Notes: generated by a model from the letters alone, not told the origin. A stretch of DNA of 64,000 nt from Enterocloster bolteae (GCA_021772025.1 JAETNT010000010.1:1-64000); one strand, 5' to 3'; counted from the stretch's first letter, positions 25,755 through 33,973 are shown. Numbers and translations: made by a program.

Positions 25755-27097
25755 AAACGGATATGACAGAGGGAAGTATTCAGGGCCATCTGATGCGATT
25801 TGCTATTCCTCTGATTTTAGGAAATATGTTTCAGCTTACCTATAATGCGGTGGATTCTATTGTAGTAGGCCGATTTGTAGGAAATGAGGCTCAGGCGGCG
25901 GTAGGAATCGCCAATCCTCTGATGAATGTATTGACCTTTTTTATTGTTGGTGTGTGTAATGGCATCGGTGTAATTATCAGCGAATTTTACGGAGGAAGGG
26001 ATGAAAGGCGCCTGCGCCTGGAAATGGGGACTGCCACGGTCTTTGGAGGCCTGGTATTCGGAGGCCTGTCTCTTTTGCTGTGGCTGGGAGCATCTGCAGC
26101 TCTTAAGCTTCTGAGGACTCCGGAGGAAATTTTGGGAATTACCTCCGGCTACTTGCGGCTGATTGCGCCGGGGCTTTTATTTATCTATGTATACAATCTT
26201 TATGCAACTGCATTGAGAAGTATGGGAGATGCCAAAACACCGCTGTACTTTTTGATTTTTTCTTCGGTTCTCAATGTGCTTTTAGATATTCTGATGGTTA
26301 TAATCCTTGATTTGGGCGTTTACGGGGCAGCGGCAGGAACTTTACTTTCCCAGGTAAGCGCTTCGGCGTTATGTCTGTTTTACGCCAGGAAAAAGGCGGA
26401 GGTTTTAAGGCTTTCGGGAAAAGAGTTCCGGATTGATAAAGGGATCCTGAGAAGAACAATCCGATACAGCTGGGCTACCGGGATGCAGAAAATCACCCTG
26501 AATGTAGGAAAGTTATTGATACAGAGCTTTGTCAATCCCTTGGGGGTAGATGTAATTGCCGCTTTTAACGCAGTGAACCGAATTGAAGATTTTGTCCTTC
26601 AACCGGAGCAGAGCATTGGAGCTGCCATTACTACATTTGTGGCTCAGAATCGAGGCGCCGGAAAAGGAGAACGGGTATATCGTTCTTTCCGGGTAGGAAT
26701 GTTGATGGAGGTGCTCTACGGTATTTTTATCGGCATTGTAATTTTCACCTGGGCAGAGCCGGCTATGAGATTGTTTTCCCCTGCCTCAGACAATATAATG
26801 ATTCCGCTGGGAATCAGTTATCTTCACATTATGGCGGTAATGTATATCCTTCCGGGAGTTACCAACGGTCTTCAGGGCTACGTGAGAGGATGGGGCGCCA
26901 TGAATCTTTGTCTTATAAGCACGTTTTTACAGATTGGAAGCCGGGTGGTATTTGCCGCTTTTTTAATCCCTATGTTCGGCATGCCGGGGATTGCTTATTG
27001 CTGCCTTATGGGATGGTTCATTATGCTGGGCTATGAGGCCCCGTATTTTCTACGGCATAGATCGGAGCAGTTTACTTTGAAAGAACGCTGTCAGTAA
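25751..27097 (+). CDS. MATE family efflux transporter (third of three)
   Basis: A 448-residue transporter with NAVDSIVVGRFVGNEAQAAVG near the N-terminus and TTFVAQNRGAGKGERV in the second half. The ATG overlaps the stop of the previous gene, with CCAAGGAGG upstream, so translation is coupled. Two different MATE proteins made together could work as separate pumps or as a pair. A strong terminator follows at 27139. Confidence 0.9.
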   Translation: MKTDMTEGSIQGHLMRFAIPLILGNMFQLTYNAVDSIVVGRFVGNEAQAAVGIANPLMNVLTFFIVGVCNGIGVIISEFYGGRDERRLRLEMGTATVFGGLVFGGLSLLLWLGASAALKLLRTPEEILGITSGYLRLIAPGLLFIYVYNLYATALRSMGDAKTPLYFLIFSSVLNVLLDILMVIILDLGVYGAAAGTLLSQVSASALCLFYARKKAEVLRLSGKEFRIDKGILRRTIRYSWATGMQKITLNVGKLLIQSFVNPLGVDVIAAFNAVNRIEDFVLQPEQSIGAAITTFVAQNRGAGKGERVYRSFRVGMLMEVLYGIFIGIVIFTWAEPAMRLFSPASDNIMIPLGISYLHIMAVMYILPGVTNGLQGYVRGWGAMNLCLISTFLQIGSRVVFAAFLIPMFGMPGIAYCCLMGWFIMLGYEAPYFLRHRSEQFTLKERCQ

Positions 27098-27100
27098 GAG

Positions 27101-27130
27101 ATGCAGGTTCAGGCATACCAAGTGCGGCCC
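27101..27130 (+). repeat. Dispersed intergenic motif copy
   Basis: ATGCAGGTTCAGGCATACC and the following AAGTGCGGCC resemble 5416-5441 (ATGCATTCAGGTATGCC then AAATGCGCCC), with a 2-base gap and four substitutions. Both copies lie just downstream of a stop codon. Confidence 0.4.
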
Positions 27131-27138
27131 CACAGATT

Positions 27139-27180
27139 AGACATTTTTCGGCAAGAAATTACCGAAAGATGTCTTTTTTG
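27139..27180 (+). terminator. Terminator of the MATE gene cluster
   Basis: AGACATTTTTCGG pairs with CCGAAAGATGTCT around a CAAGAAATTA loop with one mismatch, followed by TTTTTT. Confidence 0.8.
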
Positions 27181-27312
27181 CTTTTAATAAGATGAATTGA
27201 TGAAAAAATTCAAAAAAATAGGCCGAAAAAGTGTATAAAAATAGAAACAATTGCAAAAAATCAATACAATAATATTATTAACAAAAAACAATAAGAAAAA
27301 TTCAAAAAAGTA
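27181..27312. other. AT-rich region upstream of the ncRNA promoter
   Basis: Very A-rich sequence with repeated AAAAAATTCAAAAAA-like tracts and no open frame. A-tracts of this kind often act as UP elements for a strong promoter, which fits the consensus promoter just downstream. Confidence 0.45.
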
Positions 27313-27341
27313 TTGACAAAATTATCGGAAGGTAGTATACT
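27313..27341 (+). promoter_or_regulatory. Strong promoter of the large ncRNA
   Basis: TTGACA (27313-27318) and TATACT (27336-27341) are separated by exactly 17 bases and preceded by A-tracts. No protein start follows. Confidence 0.85.
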
Positions 27342-27347
27342 AAAACC

Positions 27348-27837
27348 ATCAAGAAAAGCATTACAAAAGAAACAAAATCTAAGAAAAGGAGGTACGGACC
27401 GCCGAACACATAAAGAAGGGCTAGTTATCAGACAATGATAGACTTTGGCCAGGGACCCATCGTACCGAAGCAAAAAGCCTGTAAGGGATATATCTCAGGA
27501 TACTCGAAGCCTAAAGAAAACGGCTAATGTGAAACCAGATAGAAGATGAAAATAAGGATGAGCAGATTACGGGTGAGTTTGTAAGAGGAGATGGAAGGAA
27601 GAAAAATTTTATATAGAGAGTATCAGTTGTAAAAGCAACAAAATGATACAAAAAGTTGGAAAGCTAAGCGATAGAAAAAGATGGTAGGTGCACTCTCCAA
27701 GAACACAAGCCAGCATTACAAGTCGCAAGGCAGTAAGACGATCTAAAATTAAGAAAAGAGAGGTTTTACAGTCCAATGGATGAGATAGCTTAAAAGCGGA
27801 TATCGAAGCAGAAAAAAATTCGATATCCGCTTTTTTT
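27348..27837 (+). ncRNA. Large structured non-coding RNA, about 490 nt
   Basis: Between a consensus promoter and a strong intrinsic terminator there is no open frame longer than a few dozen codons on the forward strand. The sequence is purine-rich with many short A-rich joints, as in large folded RNAs. Visible helices are GGTACG (27391-27396) with CGTACC (27461-27466), a hairpin AGTTATCA/TGATAGACT at 27423-27443, CCTG/CAGG (27478-27481 with 27496-27499), and GTATCA-TTGT/ACAA-TGATAC at 27620-27649. An AGGAGG at 27387-27392 has no usable start after it. It does not look like tmRNA, RNase P RNA, SRP RNA or 6S RNA. Size, host group and style suggest the ROOL class of ornate large RNAs or a relative; that family name is a guess. 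Confidence 0.8.
27792..27837 (+). terminator. Terminator of the large ncRNA
   Basis: AAAAGCGGATATCGAA pairs exactly with TTCGATATCCGCTTTT around a short A-rich loop, followed by a further T-run. It is one of the strongest terminators in the window. Confidence 0.92.
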
Positions 27838-27967
27838 CTGTGATTTTATAGTTCCATTATACGCTTTATTGACTTTATATTGCAATACTTTCTTTATGAT
27901 ACAACGCTTTTTCCGATAATACAGTATTTTGTGACTTTAAAGAGGAATAAAACCTTGATTTACCAAC
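27838..27967. other. AT-rich spacer, nothing recognised
   Basis: No open frame or convincing structure is seen between the ncRNA terminator and the reverse terminator at 27972. TTGACT at 27869 with a TATGAT downstream (27895) is a possible weak promoter with no gene after it. Confidence 0.35.
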
Positions 27968-28008
27968 AAAAAACCGGCCCCAGCGCATCGCACACGCCGG
28001 AACCGGTT
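27965..28008 (-). terminator. Reverse-strand terminator
   Basis: Read on the reverse strand, AACCGG (28008-28003) pairs with CCGGTT (27977-27972), followed by a TTTTTTG tract. It lies about 95 bases past the stop of the small gene at 28103-28333 and probably ends its transcript. Confidence 0.6.
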
Positions 28009-28102
28009 AAAAAGGGGAGGATAAGTAGTTAAATTTCTCTTTTGTTTACATCCATAGTATTGACCTGTCCGAAAATTTTATACACAGAAATTGCAAATTA
28101 TT

Positions 28103-28333
28103 TTATTTTTTTTCCAGTTCAGAAAGGCTGCGAATAAGCTCAATATCCGAAACAGTAAGTTTTAAATTGGCAGAAAGGGTTTTCCCTTCCGGAGTTGTAA
28201 TGGTTACATCCATTACAGTTCCCTCAGGCAGATTTCTGCGGGAAACGGCCCGAAGAAAGCTGATAAATTTAGGGTGGCTTTCTTTAAAGACCAAGGCCTT
28301 GTCTTTTAGCTGCATAAGTTCTAACGGGTTCAT
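28103..28333 (-). CDS. Small conserved protein of unknown function
   Basis: A 76-residue soluble protein. It has a helical start (PLELMQLKDKALVFKESHPKF), a central strand pair with VTITTPEGKTLSANLKLT and a helical acidic end. The ATG at 28333 has AAGGAGG six bases upstream, and coding character is clear from the reading frame and codon use. I do not recognise the family; the fold order suggests a compact alpha-beta protein. It is not clearly in an operon. Confidence 0.75.
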   Translation of the reverse strand: MNPLELMQLKDKALVFKESHPKFISFLRAVSRRNLPEGTVMDVTITTPEGKTLSANLKLTVSDIELIRSLSELEKK

Positions 28334-28482
28334 AATAGTCCTCCTTATCTAGTTATTCTTGGAAAGATCCGGTAAGCATTCCCATTATATCATATCTTCT
28401 AAACCGGTGGAATACTTGTCTATGAGCAATCACAACCTGTCCCTGTCTTTCATATCATATAAAAAAGAGTAAGGACAGGACT

Positions 28483-29532
28483 ATGAAAATTTGTTTAGAT
28501 GCCGGTCATTACGGGAAATACAACCAGAGTCCCGCGGAACCGGGGTATTACGAATCGGAAATGGCATGGAAGCTTCATCTGCTACAGAAAAAATACCTGG
28601 AGGCCTATGGAATTCAGGTAGTGCTGACCAGGGAAAAACAAGAAAACGATAAAGGGCTGTATGCCAGAGGAATGGCAGCAAAGGGGTGCGATTTATTTAT
28701 CTCTGATCACTCAAATGCGGTGGGAAGCGGGGTAAACAATAGTGTAGATTATCCGGTTGCTTATTGTGCTATTGACGGAAGTGCAGACGGCATCGGTATG
28801 GCTCTTGCCCAGACAGTGAAAATGGTTTTAAACACCAGAGAACCGGCCAGGATCGAGCACAGAAGAGGAAAAAACGGAGATTATTACGGGGTACTGCGGG
28901 GGGCCACGGCAGCAGGAGTGCCGGGGCTGATATTGGAACATTCTTTCCATACCAATGCCGCTATTGCACGGTGGCTTCTGGATGCCGGTAATTTAGACCA
29001 GTTGGCCAGGGCGGAGGCAGCGGTTATTGCCCTTTACTACAATGTTGATGTGCCGGAGCCGGAAAAACGTTCCGGATGGTACCAGGAGGAGGGCGGCTGG
29101 CGGTTTTACTTGGGGAATACCGGAGAACCAGTGAGAAACAACTGGTATAAGGACGGTAAGGACTGGTACTGGTTTGACGGCGCGGGGATGATGGTTTACA
29201 ATACCTGGAAAACCGATTCCAAGGGACTCTGGTACTATTTGGGAACCAGTGGAGCTATGGAGAAGAATACCTGGGTAGTATGGAAAGATGAATTGTACCG
29301 TCTGAAAGAGGATGGCAGTATGTTCCAGGGAGAAATCTATCTGAAAAGTAATGAAAAGGGAGCTTTAATTACAGAAGAAGAGATAGAAAAATTGAGGATA
29401 GTGGCAGGACCGGAAAAGAGCAGCAAAGAAAAGGAAGGCGGATTGGGGACTGTCGGGAAGGCAAATGAGAAGAAACGTCTAAAAAGAAAAAAATCTTCCA
29501 AAAAGAAAAGACGAAAAAGTGACAGGAGTTAA
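28483..29532 (+). CDS. N-acetylmuramoyl-L-alanine amidase with cell-wall-binding repeats
   Basis: A 349-residue protein with an Amidase_3 catalytic domain (about 1-187) that cuts the bond between muramic acid and the stem peptide. The zinc ligands are visible: H9 in DAGH, E24 in YYESEM, the histidine of SDHSNA, and the glutamate of LEHSFHTN. Residues 195-285 hold choline-binding-type repeats (GWYQEEGGWRFY, NNWYKDGKDWYWF, GLWYYLGTSGAM). The tail after 310 is very rich in Lys and Arg. There is no signal peptide, which is typical of phage endolysins released with a holin. No phage genes surround it. Confidence 0.88.
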   Translation: MKICLDAGHYGKYNQSPAEPGYYESEMAWKLHLLQKKYLEAYGIQVVLTREKQENDKGLYARGMAAKGCDLFISDHSNAVGSGVNNSVDYPVAYCAIDGSADGIGMALAQTVKMVLNTREPARIEHRRGKNGDYYGVLRGATAAGVPGLILEHSFHTNAAIARWLLDAGNLDQLARAEAAVIALYYNVDVPEPEKRSGWYQEEGGWRFYLGNTGEPVRNNWYKDGKDWYWFDGAGMMVYNTWKTDSKGLWYYLGTSGAMEKNTWVVWKDELYRLKEDGSMFQGEIYLKSNEKGALITEEEIEKLRIVAGPEKSSKEKEGGLGTVGKANEKKRLKRKKSSKKKRRKSDRS

Positions 29533-29584
29533 ATGCTCGTGCAAGCACGGCGCTTGGCTCATTGCCTACGGAAATAAAATAGGG

Positions 29585-29628
29585 GACAAGGCTATCGGGC
29601 GGAAGAATCGAGAGATTCTCCCCTTGCC
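29585..29628 (+). promoter_or_regulatory. Hairpin overlapping the pfp promoter
   Basis: AGAATC/GATTCT with a GAGA loop (29604-29619) sits inside an outer pairing CAAGG/CCTTG. The right arm runs into the -35 box of the pfp promoter. It may be a DNA operator or the end of the amidase transcript. Confidence 0.35.
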
Positions 29629-29652
29629 AAGCCTCTCTCTTTGGGCTACAAT
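29624..29652 (+). promoter_or_regulatory. Promoter of pfp
   Basis: TTGCCA (29624-29629) and TACAAT (29647-29652) are separated by 17 bases, with the pfp start at 29685. Confidence 0.7.
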
Positions 29653-29684
29653 AAAAGTCATAGAGAAAAAGGAGAAAAATACCT

Positions 29685-30902
29685 ATGAAAAAGAATATCA
29701 TCGTTGGCCAGTCCGGCGGCCCAACCGCAGTAATCAATGCCAGCCTGTACGGAGTGATCCGGGAAGGGCTCTCATCAGGAGAGGAAATTGGGAAGGTTTA
29801 TGGCATGATTCATGGTATTGAAGGCTTTATGGCTGGAAGAGTGATGGAATTATCCGCCCTGCCGCCAGAAGAGCTGGAGCTTTTAAAGCTGACCCCTGCC
29901 GCTTACCTGGGCTCCTGCCGCTATAAGCTCCCTGAAGATTTAAGCAATATCTGCTATCCGGAGCTGTTTGAAAAATTCCGCCGGATGGACATTGGCTATT
30001 TCTTCTATATAGGCGGAAATGATTCCATGGATACCGTAAGCAAGCTGTCCCGATATGCCTCTTCTCATCACATTGATGTGAAAGTAATAGGAATCCCTAA
30101 AACCATTGACAATGATCTGATTCTGACCGACCATACCCCCGGATACGGAAGCGCCGCCAAATATGTAGCCGCCACGGTTCGGGAAATTGTGCTGGATTCC
30201 TTAGGCTACCAGCAGAAGTCCGTCACCATTGTGGAATTGATGGGCCGCCATGCCGGCTGGATTACTGCCGCCAGCGCTTTGGCAAGAAAGTATAAGGGGG
30301 ACAACCCGGTACTTATTTACCTTCCCGAAACGGATTTTAATATGGAACAGTTTGCCTACGATGTAGAAAAGGCATTGGAAAAGCAGCCTAACGTGATTAT
30401 TTGTATTTCCGAGGGGATTTCTGATGCCAGAGGCCGTTTTATCTGTGAATACGCAGAGGAAGCCAGAATGGATACCTTTGGTCATAAGATGCTGACAGGA
30501 AGCGGAAAGGTACTGGAGAACTTTGTCCGGGATCGATTTGGCGTTAAAGTAAGATCCGTGGAATTAAACGTGAGCCAGCGCTGCTCCGGCATGATTGCTT
30601 CTAAAACCGATATTGAAGAGGCGGCAATGGCGGGAGCCTGCGGGGTAAAAAAGGCCCTTGAGGGAGTAACCGGCCAGATGGTTACGTTTTCCCGTAAATC
30701 AGACAGCCCCTATGAAATAGAATGCGCCACAGTGGATGTAAATCAGGTCTGCAATCAAGAAAAGAAATTTCCGGCGGAATGGATTGCCGGAAAGGGCAAC
30801 GATATTGCAGACGAATTTTTGGCTTATGTCTTGCCTCTGATTCAGGGAGAGACGGATCAGAAAATGGAAAACGGGCTGCCGATATATGCATATCGGAAAT
30901 AA
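29685..30902 (+). CDS. pfp: Pyrophosphate-dependent 6-phosphofructokinase
   Basis: A 405-residue phosphofructokinase. The segment IGGNDSMDT near residue 110 replaces the GGDGS of ATP-dependent enzymes; an acidic residue at the second position of this pair and the lysine of GIPKTIDNDL are marks of PPi-dependent forms. The catalytic aspartates lie in TIDND. The enzyme would make fructose 1,6-bisphosphate using PPi in both directions. ATP use cannot be fully excluded from sequence. It has its own promoter and AAGGAG upstream. Confidence 0.9.
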   Translation: MKKNIIVGQSGGPTAVINASLYGVIREGLSSGEEIGKVYGMIHGIEGFMAGRVMELSALPPEELELLKLTPAAYLGSCRYKLPEDLSNICYPELFEKFRRMDIGYFFYIGGNDSMDTVSKLSRYASSHHIDVKVIGIPKTIDNDLILTDHTPGYGSAAKYVAATVREIVLDSLGYQQKSVTIVELMGRHAGWITAASALARKYKGDNPVLIYLPETDFNMEQFAYDVEKALEKQPNVIICISEGISDARGRFICEYAEEARMDTFGHKMLTGSGKVLENFVRDRFGVKVRSVELNVSQRCSGMIASKTDIEEAAMAGACGVKKALEGVTGQMVTFSRKSDSPYEIECATVDVNQVCNQEKKFPAEWIAGKGNDIADEFLAYVLPLIQGETDQKMENGLPIYAYRK

Positions 30903-30907
30903 AAAGC

Positions 30908-30937
30908 TTTACAACAATCATGGTTTTGTTATATACT
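30908..30937 (+). promoter_or_regulatory. Promoter of the SEC-C protein gene
   Basis: TTTACA (30908-30913) and TATACT (30932-30937) are separated by 18 bases. Confidence 0.6.
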
Positions 30938-30990
30938 AGGCCCTGGAGGCTTTGCCCTGTAAATATATACAAAGAAGGATGGATGTTTCA

Positions 30991-31500
30991 ATGGCAATTT
31001 TAGAAACCTGGAGAAACCTGGCATATGGCGACGGTTTAGACGATAAAAAGAGAGAAGAGCTATGGACCGGCTATTTCAGTATTGAGAAAGGAATTTATGA
31101 GCAGATTCTTTCCAATCCCACAGAGGTAATTACCGGTACGGTAAAGGAGCTGGCCGAAAAATATAATACTGAACTGTTAATTATGACCGGATTCTTAGAC
31201 GGTATTAATGAAAGCTTAAAGGGATATCAAAACCCCATTGATACCATGGAGGAGGATACAGAAGTTCGGATTGAGATCGATCCGGAGAAGCTCTACTATA
31301 ATATGGTAGAAGCAAAGGCGGACTGGTTATATCAGCTTCCCCAGTGGGATGCGATTCTTTCTGAAGAGCGCAGAAAAGAGCTTTACAAGGAGCAGAAGGC
31401 ATCCGGCACTGTCCGCAAGGAGCAGAAGGTATATCCCAATGATCCCTGCCCCTGCGGAAGCGGTAAGAAATATAAGAAGTGCTGCGGTAAGAACGTATAA
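30991..31500 (+). CDS. SEC-C motif protein
   Basis: A 169-residue protein with a helical N-terminal part of unknown function and a C-terminal SEC-C zinc motif, [16 protein letters not shown], the same kind that lets SecA bind SecB and ribosomes. Free SEC-C proteins may link targets to the translocase or ribosome. The ATG at 30991 is chosen with AGAAGGATGG upstream; an in-frame ATG four codons earlier is also possible. It appears to be a single-gene unit between promoter and terminator. Confidence 0.85.
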   Translation: MAILETWRNLAYGDGLDDKKREELWTGYFSIEKGIYEQILSNPTEVITGTVKELAEKYNTELLIMTGFLDGINESLKGYQNPIDTMEEDTEVRIEIDPEKLYYNMVEAKADWLYQLPQWDAILSEERRKELYKEQKASGTVRKEQKVYPNDPCPCGSGKKYKKCCGKNV

Positions 31501-31540
31501 GAGCCTAACTGATATCCGCATCAGACTGCGGTTAAGGACA

Positions 31541-31570
31541 AGCCCGGGAGGAATCTCTCGGGCTGTTTCT
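31541..31570 (+). terminator. Terminator after the SEC-C gene
   Basis: AGCCCGGGAG (31541-31550) and CTCTCGGGCT (31555-31564) form a ten-pair stem with one G-T pair and a GAAT loop, followed by GTTTCT. Confidence 0.65.
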
Positions 31571-31627
31571 CATATCATAGGAAAGTGCTCCCTTTGTTCG
31601 CTGAGGGAATAGAGACAGGAGGATAGA

Positions 31628-32392
31628 ATGGACGCTTACACAAGCTTTGCGGCAGTTTACGATTTGTTTATGGACAATATTCCCTATGAGGAATGGTGTG
31701 TTTACCTTACAAGCCTTTTAAAAGAAAGAGGAGTTCAGAACGGTTTGGTTCTGGATCTGGGGTGCGGTACCGGAAACCTGACGGAACTTCTGGCAGCAGA
31801 AGGCTACGATATGATCGGTGTGGATAATGCGGCGGATATGCTGGAAATCGCTGTGGAGAAAAAGCTTGCCAGCGGAAGAGACATTCTATACCTGCTTCAG
31901 GATATGCGGGAGCTTGAACTGTACGGCACCGTGGCGGCGGCAGTCAGCATCTGCGATTCCATAAATTATATCCTGGATTACAGAGAGCTGGTTCGGGTTT
32001 TTTCTCTGGTAAATAACTATCTGGATCCGGGAGGTATATTTATTTTTGATTTAAATACAAAATATAAATACCAAAAAATATTGGGGGAATCCACTATTGC
32101 GGAAAATCGGGAAGAGGGAAGCTTTATCTGGGAAAACTATTTTGATAAGAAAACAGGGATTAATGAATACGATTTAACTCTGTTTATCCAGACAGAAAAT
32201 AAGCAGGATTCTCTGTTTCGAAGGTTTGAAGAAACCCATTACCAGCGGGCCTATTCTATAGAAGAAATTGAAAGGGCCCTGAAGGAAGCCGGTCTGGTTT
32301 TTGAGGCCTGTTATGACGCGTTTACTAGAGAACCGCCTAAACCCGATAGCGAAAGGATATACATTATCGCCCGGGAGCAAGGGAAGAAATAG
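31628..32392 (+). CDS. Class I SAM-dependent methyltransferase
   Basis: A 254-residue methyltransferase. The SAM-binding loop VLDLGCGTGNLTELLA is typical, followed by GVDNAADMLEIA and the later strand FIFDLNTKYKY. The C-terminal part contains the FEETHYQRAYS segment seen in this group of uncharacterised small-molecule or protein methyltransferases. The start follows AGGAGG. The substrate is unknown. It sits 59 bases before hslO and may be co-transcribed. Confidence 0.88.
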   Translation: MDAYTSFAAVYDLFMDNIPYEEWCVYLTSLLKERGVQNGLVLDLGCGTGNLTELLAAEGYDMIGVDNAADMLEIAVEKKLASGRDILYLLQDMRELELYGTVAAAVSICDSINYILDYRELVRVFSLVNNYLDPGGIFIFDLNTKYKYQKILGESTIAENREEGSFIWENYFDKKTGINEYDLTLFIQTENKQDSLFRRFEETHYQRAYSIEEIERALKEAGLVFEACYDAFTREPPKPDSERIYIIAREQGKK

Positions 32393-32451
32393 CTGGATTT
32401 TGTTAGAAATACAACATAATCAATGAAAAACCAACAAAGGAAGGAACAAAA

Positions 32452-33333
32452 ATGTCTGATTATATTATCCGTGCAACTGCAGCAGAAGGCCAAATCCGTG
32501 CATTTGCCGCAACTACAAGAGACCTGGTAGAGTATGCCCGCCAGGCCCACGATACCAGCCCGGTGGCAACAGCCGCTTTGGGCCGTCTTCTTACGGCAGG
32601 AGGAATGATGGGCATTACCATGAAAGGTGAGGAAGATCTGCTGACTCTGAAAATCCAGGGAGACGGTCCGATTGAAGGGTTGACTGTTACTGCTGATTCC
32701 CATGGAGCTGTAAAAGGCTATGCCTACAATCCTGTTGTCATGCTGCCTCCCAACGCAAAGGGAAAGCTGGACGTAGGCGGAGCTTTGGGAGTAGGAGTAT
32801 TAAGTGTGATTAAAGACATTGGATTAAAGGAGCCCTATGTGGGACAGACTATTTTGATTACCGGAGAGATTGCTGAGGATTTAACCTATTATTATGCAAC
32901 CTCTGAGCAGATCCCTTGTTCAATTGCGTTGGGGGTTTTAATGAACAAAGACAATACGGTTCGTCAGGCAGGAGGCTTTATGATCCAGCTTATGCCCGGG
33001 GCTTCCGATGAGATTATCGACAAATTGGAGAAGCGCCTGGGAGAAATTACGTCTATTACGGCATTGCTGGATGAGGGAAACACCCCGGAGATGATTCTGA
33101 AACATATTCTGGGAGATTTTGGATTGGAGATTAATGAGACTGTAGAAACGAAGTTCTATTGCAATTGTACCAAAAAACGGGTGGAAAAGGCCCTTATAAG
33201 CATCGGGAAGAAAGAACTTCGGGAAATGATTGAAGAAGGGAAAGAGATTGAGGTGAATTGCCATTTCTGCAGCCGTCACTATAAATTTTCTGTGGAGGAA
33301 TTGAAGGAGCTTATGAGCCGGGCCTCGCGCTAA
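32452..33333 (+). CDS. hslO: Redox-regulated chaperone Hsp33
   Basis: A 293-residue chaperone activated by oxidation. The N-terminal core (YIIRATAAEGQIRAFAATT, GRLLTAGGMMG) binds unfolded proteins. The C-terminal redox switch has four zinc-binding cysteines as CNC near residue 240 and CHFC near 272. Under oxidative stress the cysteines form disulfides and the chaperone turns on. The start ATG follows AAGGAAGGAAC. For an anaerobe this is a plausible defence against oxygen exposure. Confidence 0.95.
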   Translation: MSDYIIRATAAEGQIRAFAATTRDLVEYARQAHDTSPVATAALGRLLTAGGMMGITMKGEEDLLTLKIQGDGPIEGLTVTADSHGAVKGYAYNPVVMLPPNAKGKLDVGGALGVGVLSVIKDIGLKEPYVGQTILITGEIAEDLTYYYATSEQIPCSIALGVLMNKDNTVRQAGGFMIQLMPGASDEIIDKLEKRLGEITSITALLDEGNTPEMILKHILGDFGLEINETVETKFYCNCTKKRVEKALISIGKKELREMIEEGKEIEVNCHFCSRHYKFSVEELKELMSRASR

Positions 33334-33373
33334 AATGTGAAGGAAATGCAGCCATATCTTTTCCCGTATAACC

Positions 33374-33409
33374 AAAAAGAGCCGGTATCTTAAGATACCG
33401 GCTCTTTTT
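33374..33409. terminator. Bidirectional terminator between hslO and csp
   Basis: AAAAAGAGCCGGTATC pairs exactly with GATACCGGCTCTTTTT around a TTAA centre, with A- and T-runs on both sides. It can end both convergent transcripts. Confidence 0.9.
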
Positions 33410-33494
33410 GTAATCATTGAATCCAATATAACTTTATTTCAATTACATAAACATTATCTATATGATTGAAAAAGGTACACTGCTGACTAGATGA

Positions 33495-33692
33495 TTATAA
33501 TTTGGTAACATTGGTTGCCTGGGGACCCTTTGCACCGTTAACTACGTCGAATTCAACCTCAGCGCCTTCGTCTAAAGACTTGAAGCCCTCCATGTTTAAT
33601 CCAGAGTAGTGTACGAATACATCGTTACCCTGCTCATCGGAAATGAATCCGTAGCCCTTCTGATTGTTGAACCACTTAACTGTACCTTTCAT
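33495..33692 (-). CDS. Cold shock protein
   Basis: A 65-residue single cold shock domain that binds single-stranded RNA and DNA. RNP1 appears as KGYGFI and RNP2 as VFVHY, with the aromatic patch complete. GGAGG precedes the ATG at 33692. It is made from its own consensus promoter with a short structured leader (33727-33746). Family members act as RNA chaperones and antiterminators. Confidence 0.96.
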   Translation of the reverse strand: MKGTVKWFNNQKGYGFISDEQGNDVFVHYSGLNMEGFKSLDEGAEVEFDVVNGAKGPQATNVTKL

Positions 33693-33726
33693 TATGATAC
33701 CTCCAAAAAAAATAAGAAAAATTGCT

Positions 33727-33746
33727 CCGTAAGTTATTTTACGGAT
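33727..33746 (-). promoter_or_regulatory. 5' leader hairpin of csp mRNA
   Basis: TCCGTAA and TTACGGA form a near-perfect hairpin at the expected 5' end of the csp transcript. Cold shock gene leaders often fold in a temperature- or Csp-dependent way, so this may protect the mRNA or control translation. Confidence 0.5.
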
Positions 33747-33752
33747 GTCCTA

Positions 33753-33781
33753 AGAATAGCACAGTTTTAATCAGGTGTCAA
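33753..33781 (-). promoter_or_regulatory. Promoter of csp
   Basis: On the reverse strand TTGACA (33781-33776) and TATTCT (33758-33753) are separated by 17 bases, with a TG just before the -10 box (extended -10). Confidence 0.85.
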
Positions 33782-33862
33782 ATGGTTTTGGTGTCAATTT
33801 TTGGAAATTTGACGTACAAAATCCATGTCAAAGCCCACATCATCTCAACTGTCACGAAAAAA

Positions 33863-33890
33863 TTGCATTTTGGAAAAAAGCTGTTATACT
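33863..33890 (+). promoter_or_regulatory. Promoter of the DUF5662 gene
   Basis: TTGCAT (33863-33868) and TATACT (33885-33890) are separated by 16 bases. Confidence 0.65.
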
Positions 33891-33973
33891 GATAAAAGAC
33901 CAAAAGACGGGAGGAGATACCCTGCGGGTATATCTGTATGCCTAAAAGGCAGGGCGGAAAAGGAGGAAACTGC

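Noticed and set aside
27261..27473. Reverse open frame of 70 codons over the ncRNA start
   Set aside because: No ribosome binding site, and it lies antisense to a consensus promoter; it is more likely chance.
27348..27837. tmRNA, RNase P RNA, SRP RNA or 6S RNA as identity of the ncRNA
   Set aside because: No tRNA-like ends or tag frame, none of the RNase P core sequences, and the length is wrong for SRP and 6S RNA.
27181..27837. CRISPR array or tandem repeat in the 1-kb gene-free region
   Set aside because: No regularly spaced direct repeats were found; similar A-rich strings are irregular.
28483..29532. Prophage around the amidase
   Set aside because: Neighbours are housekeeping genes; no holin, portal, tail or integrase gene is present.
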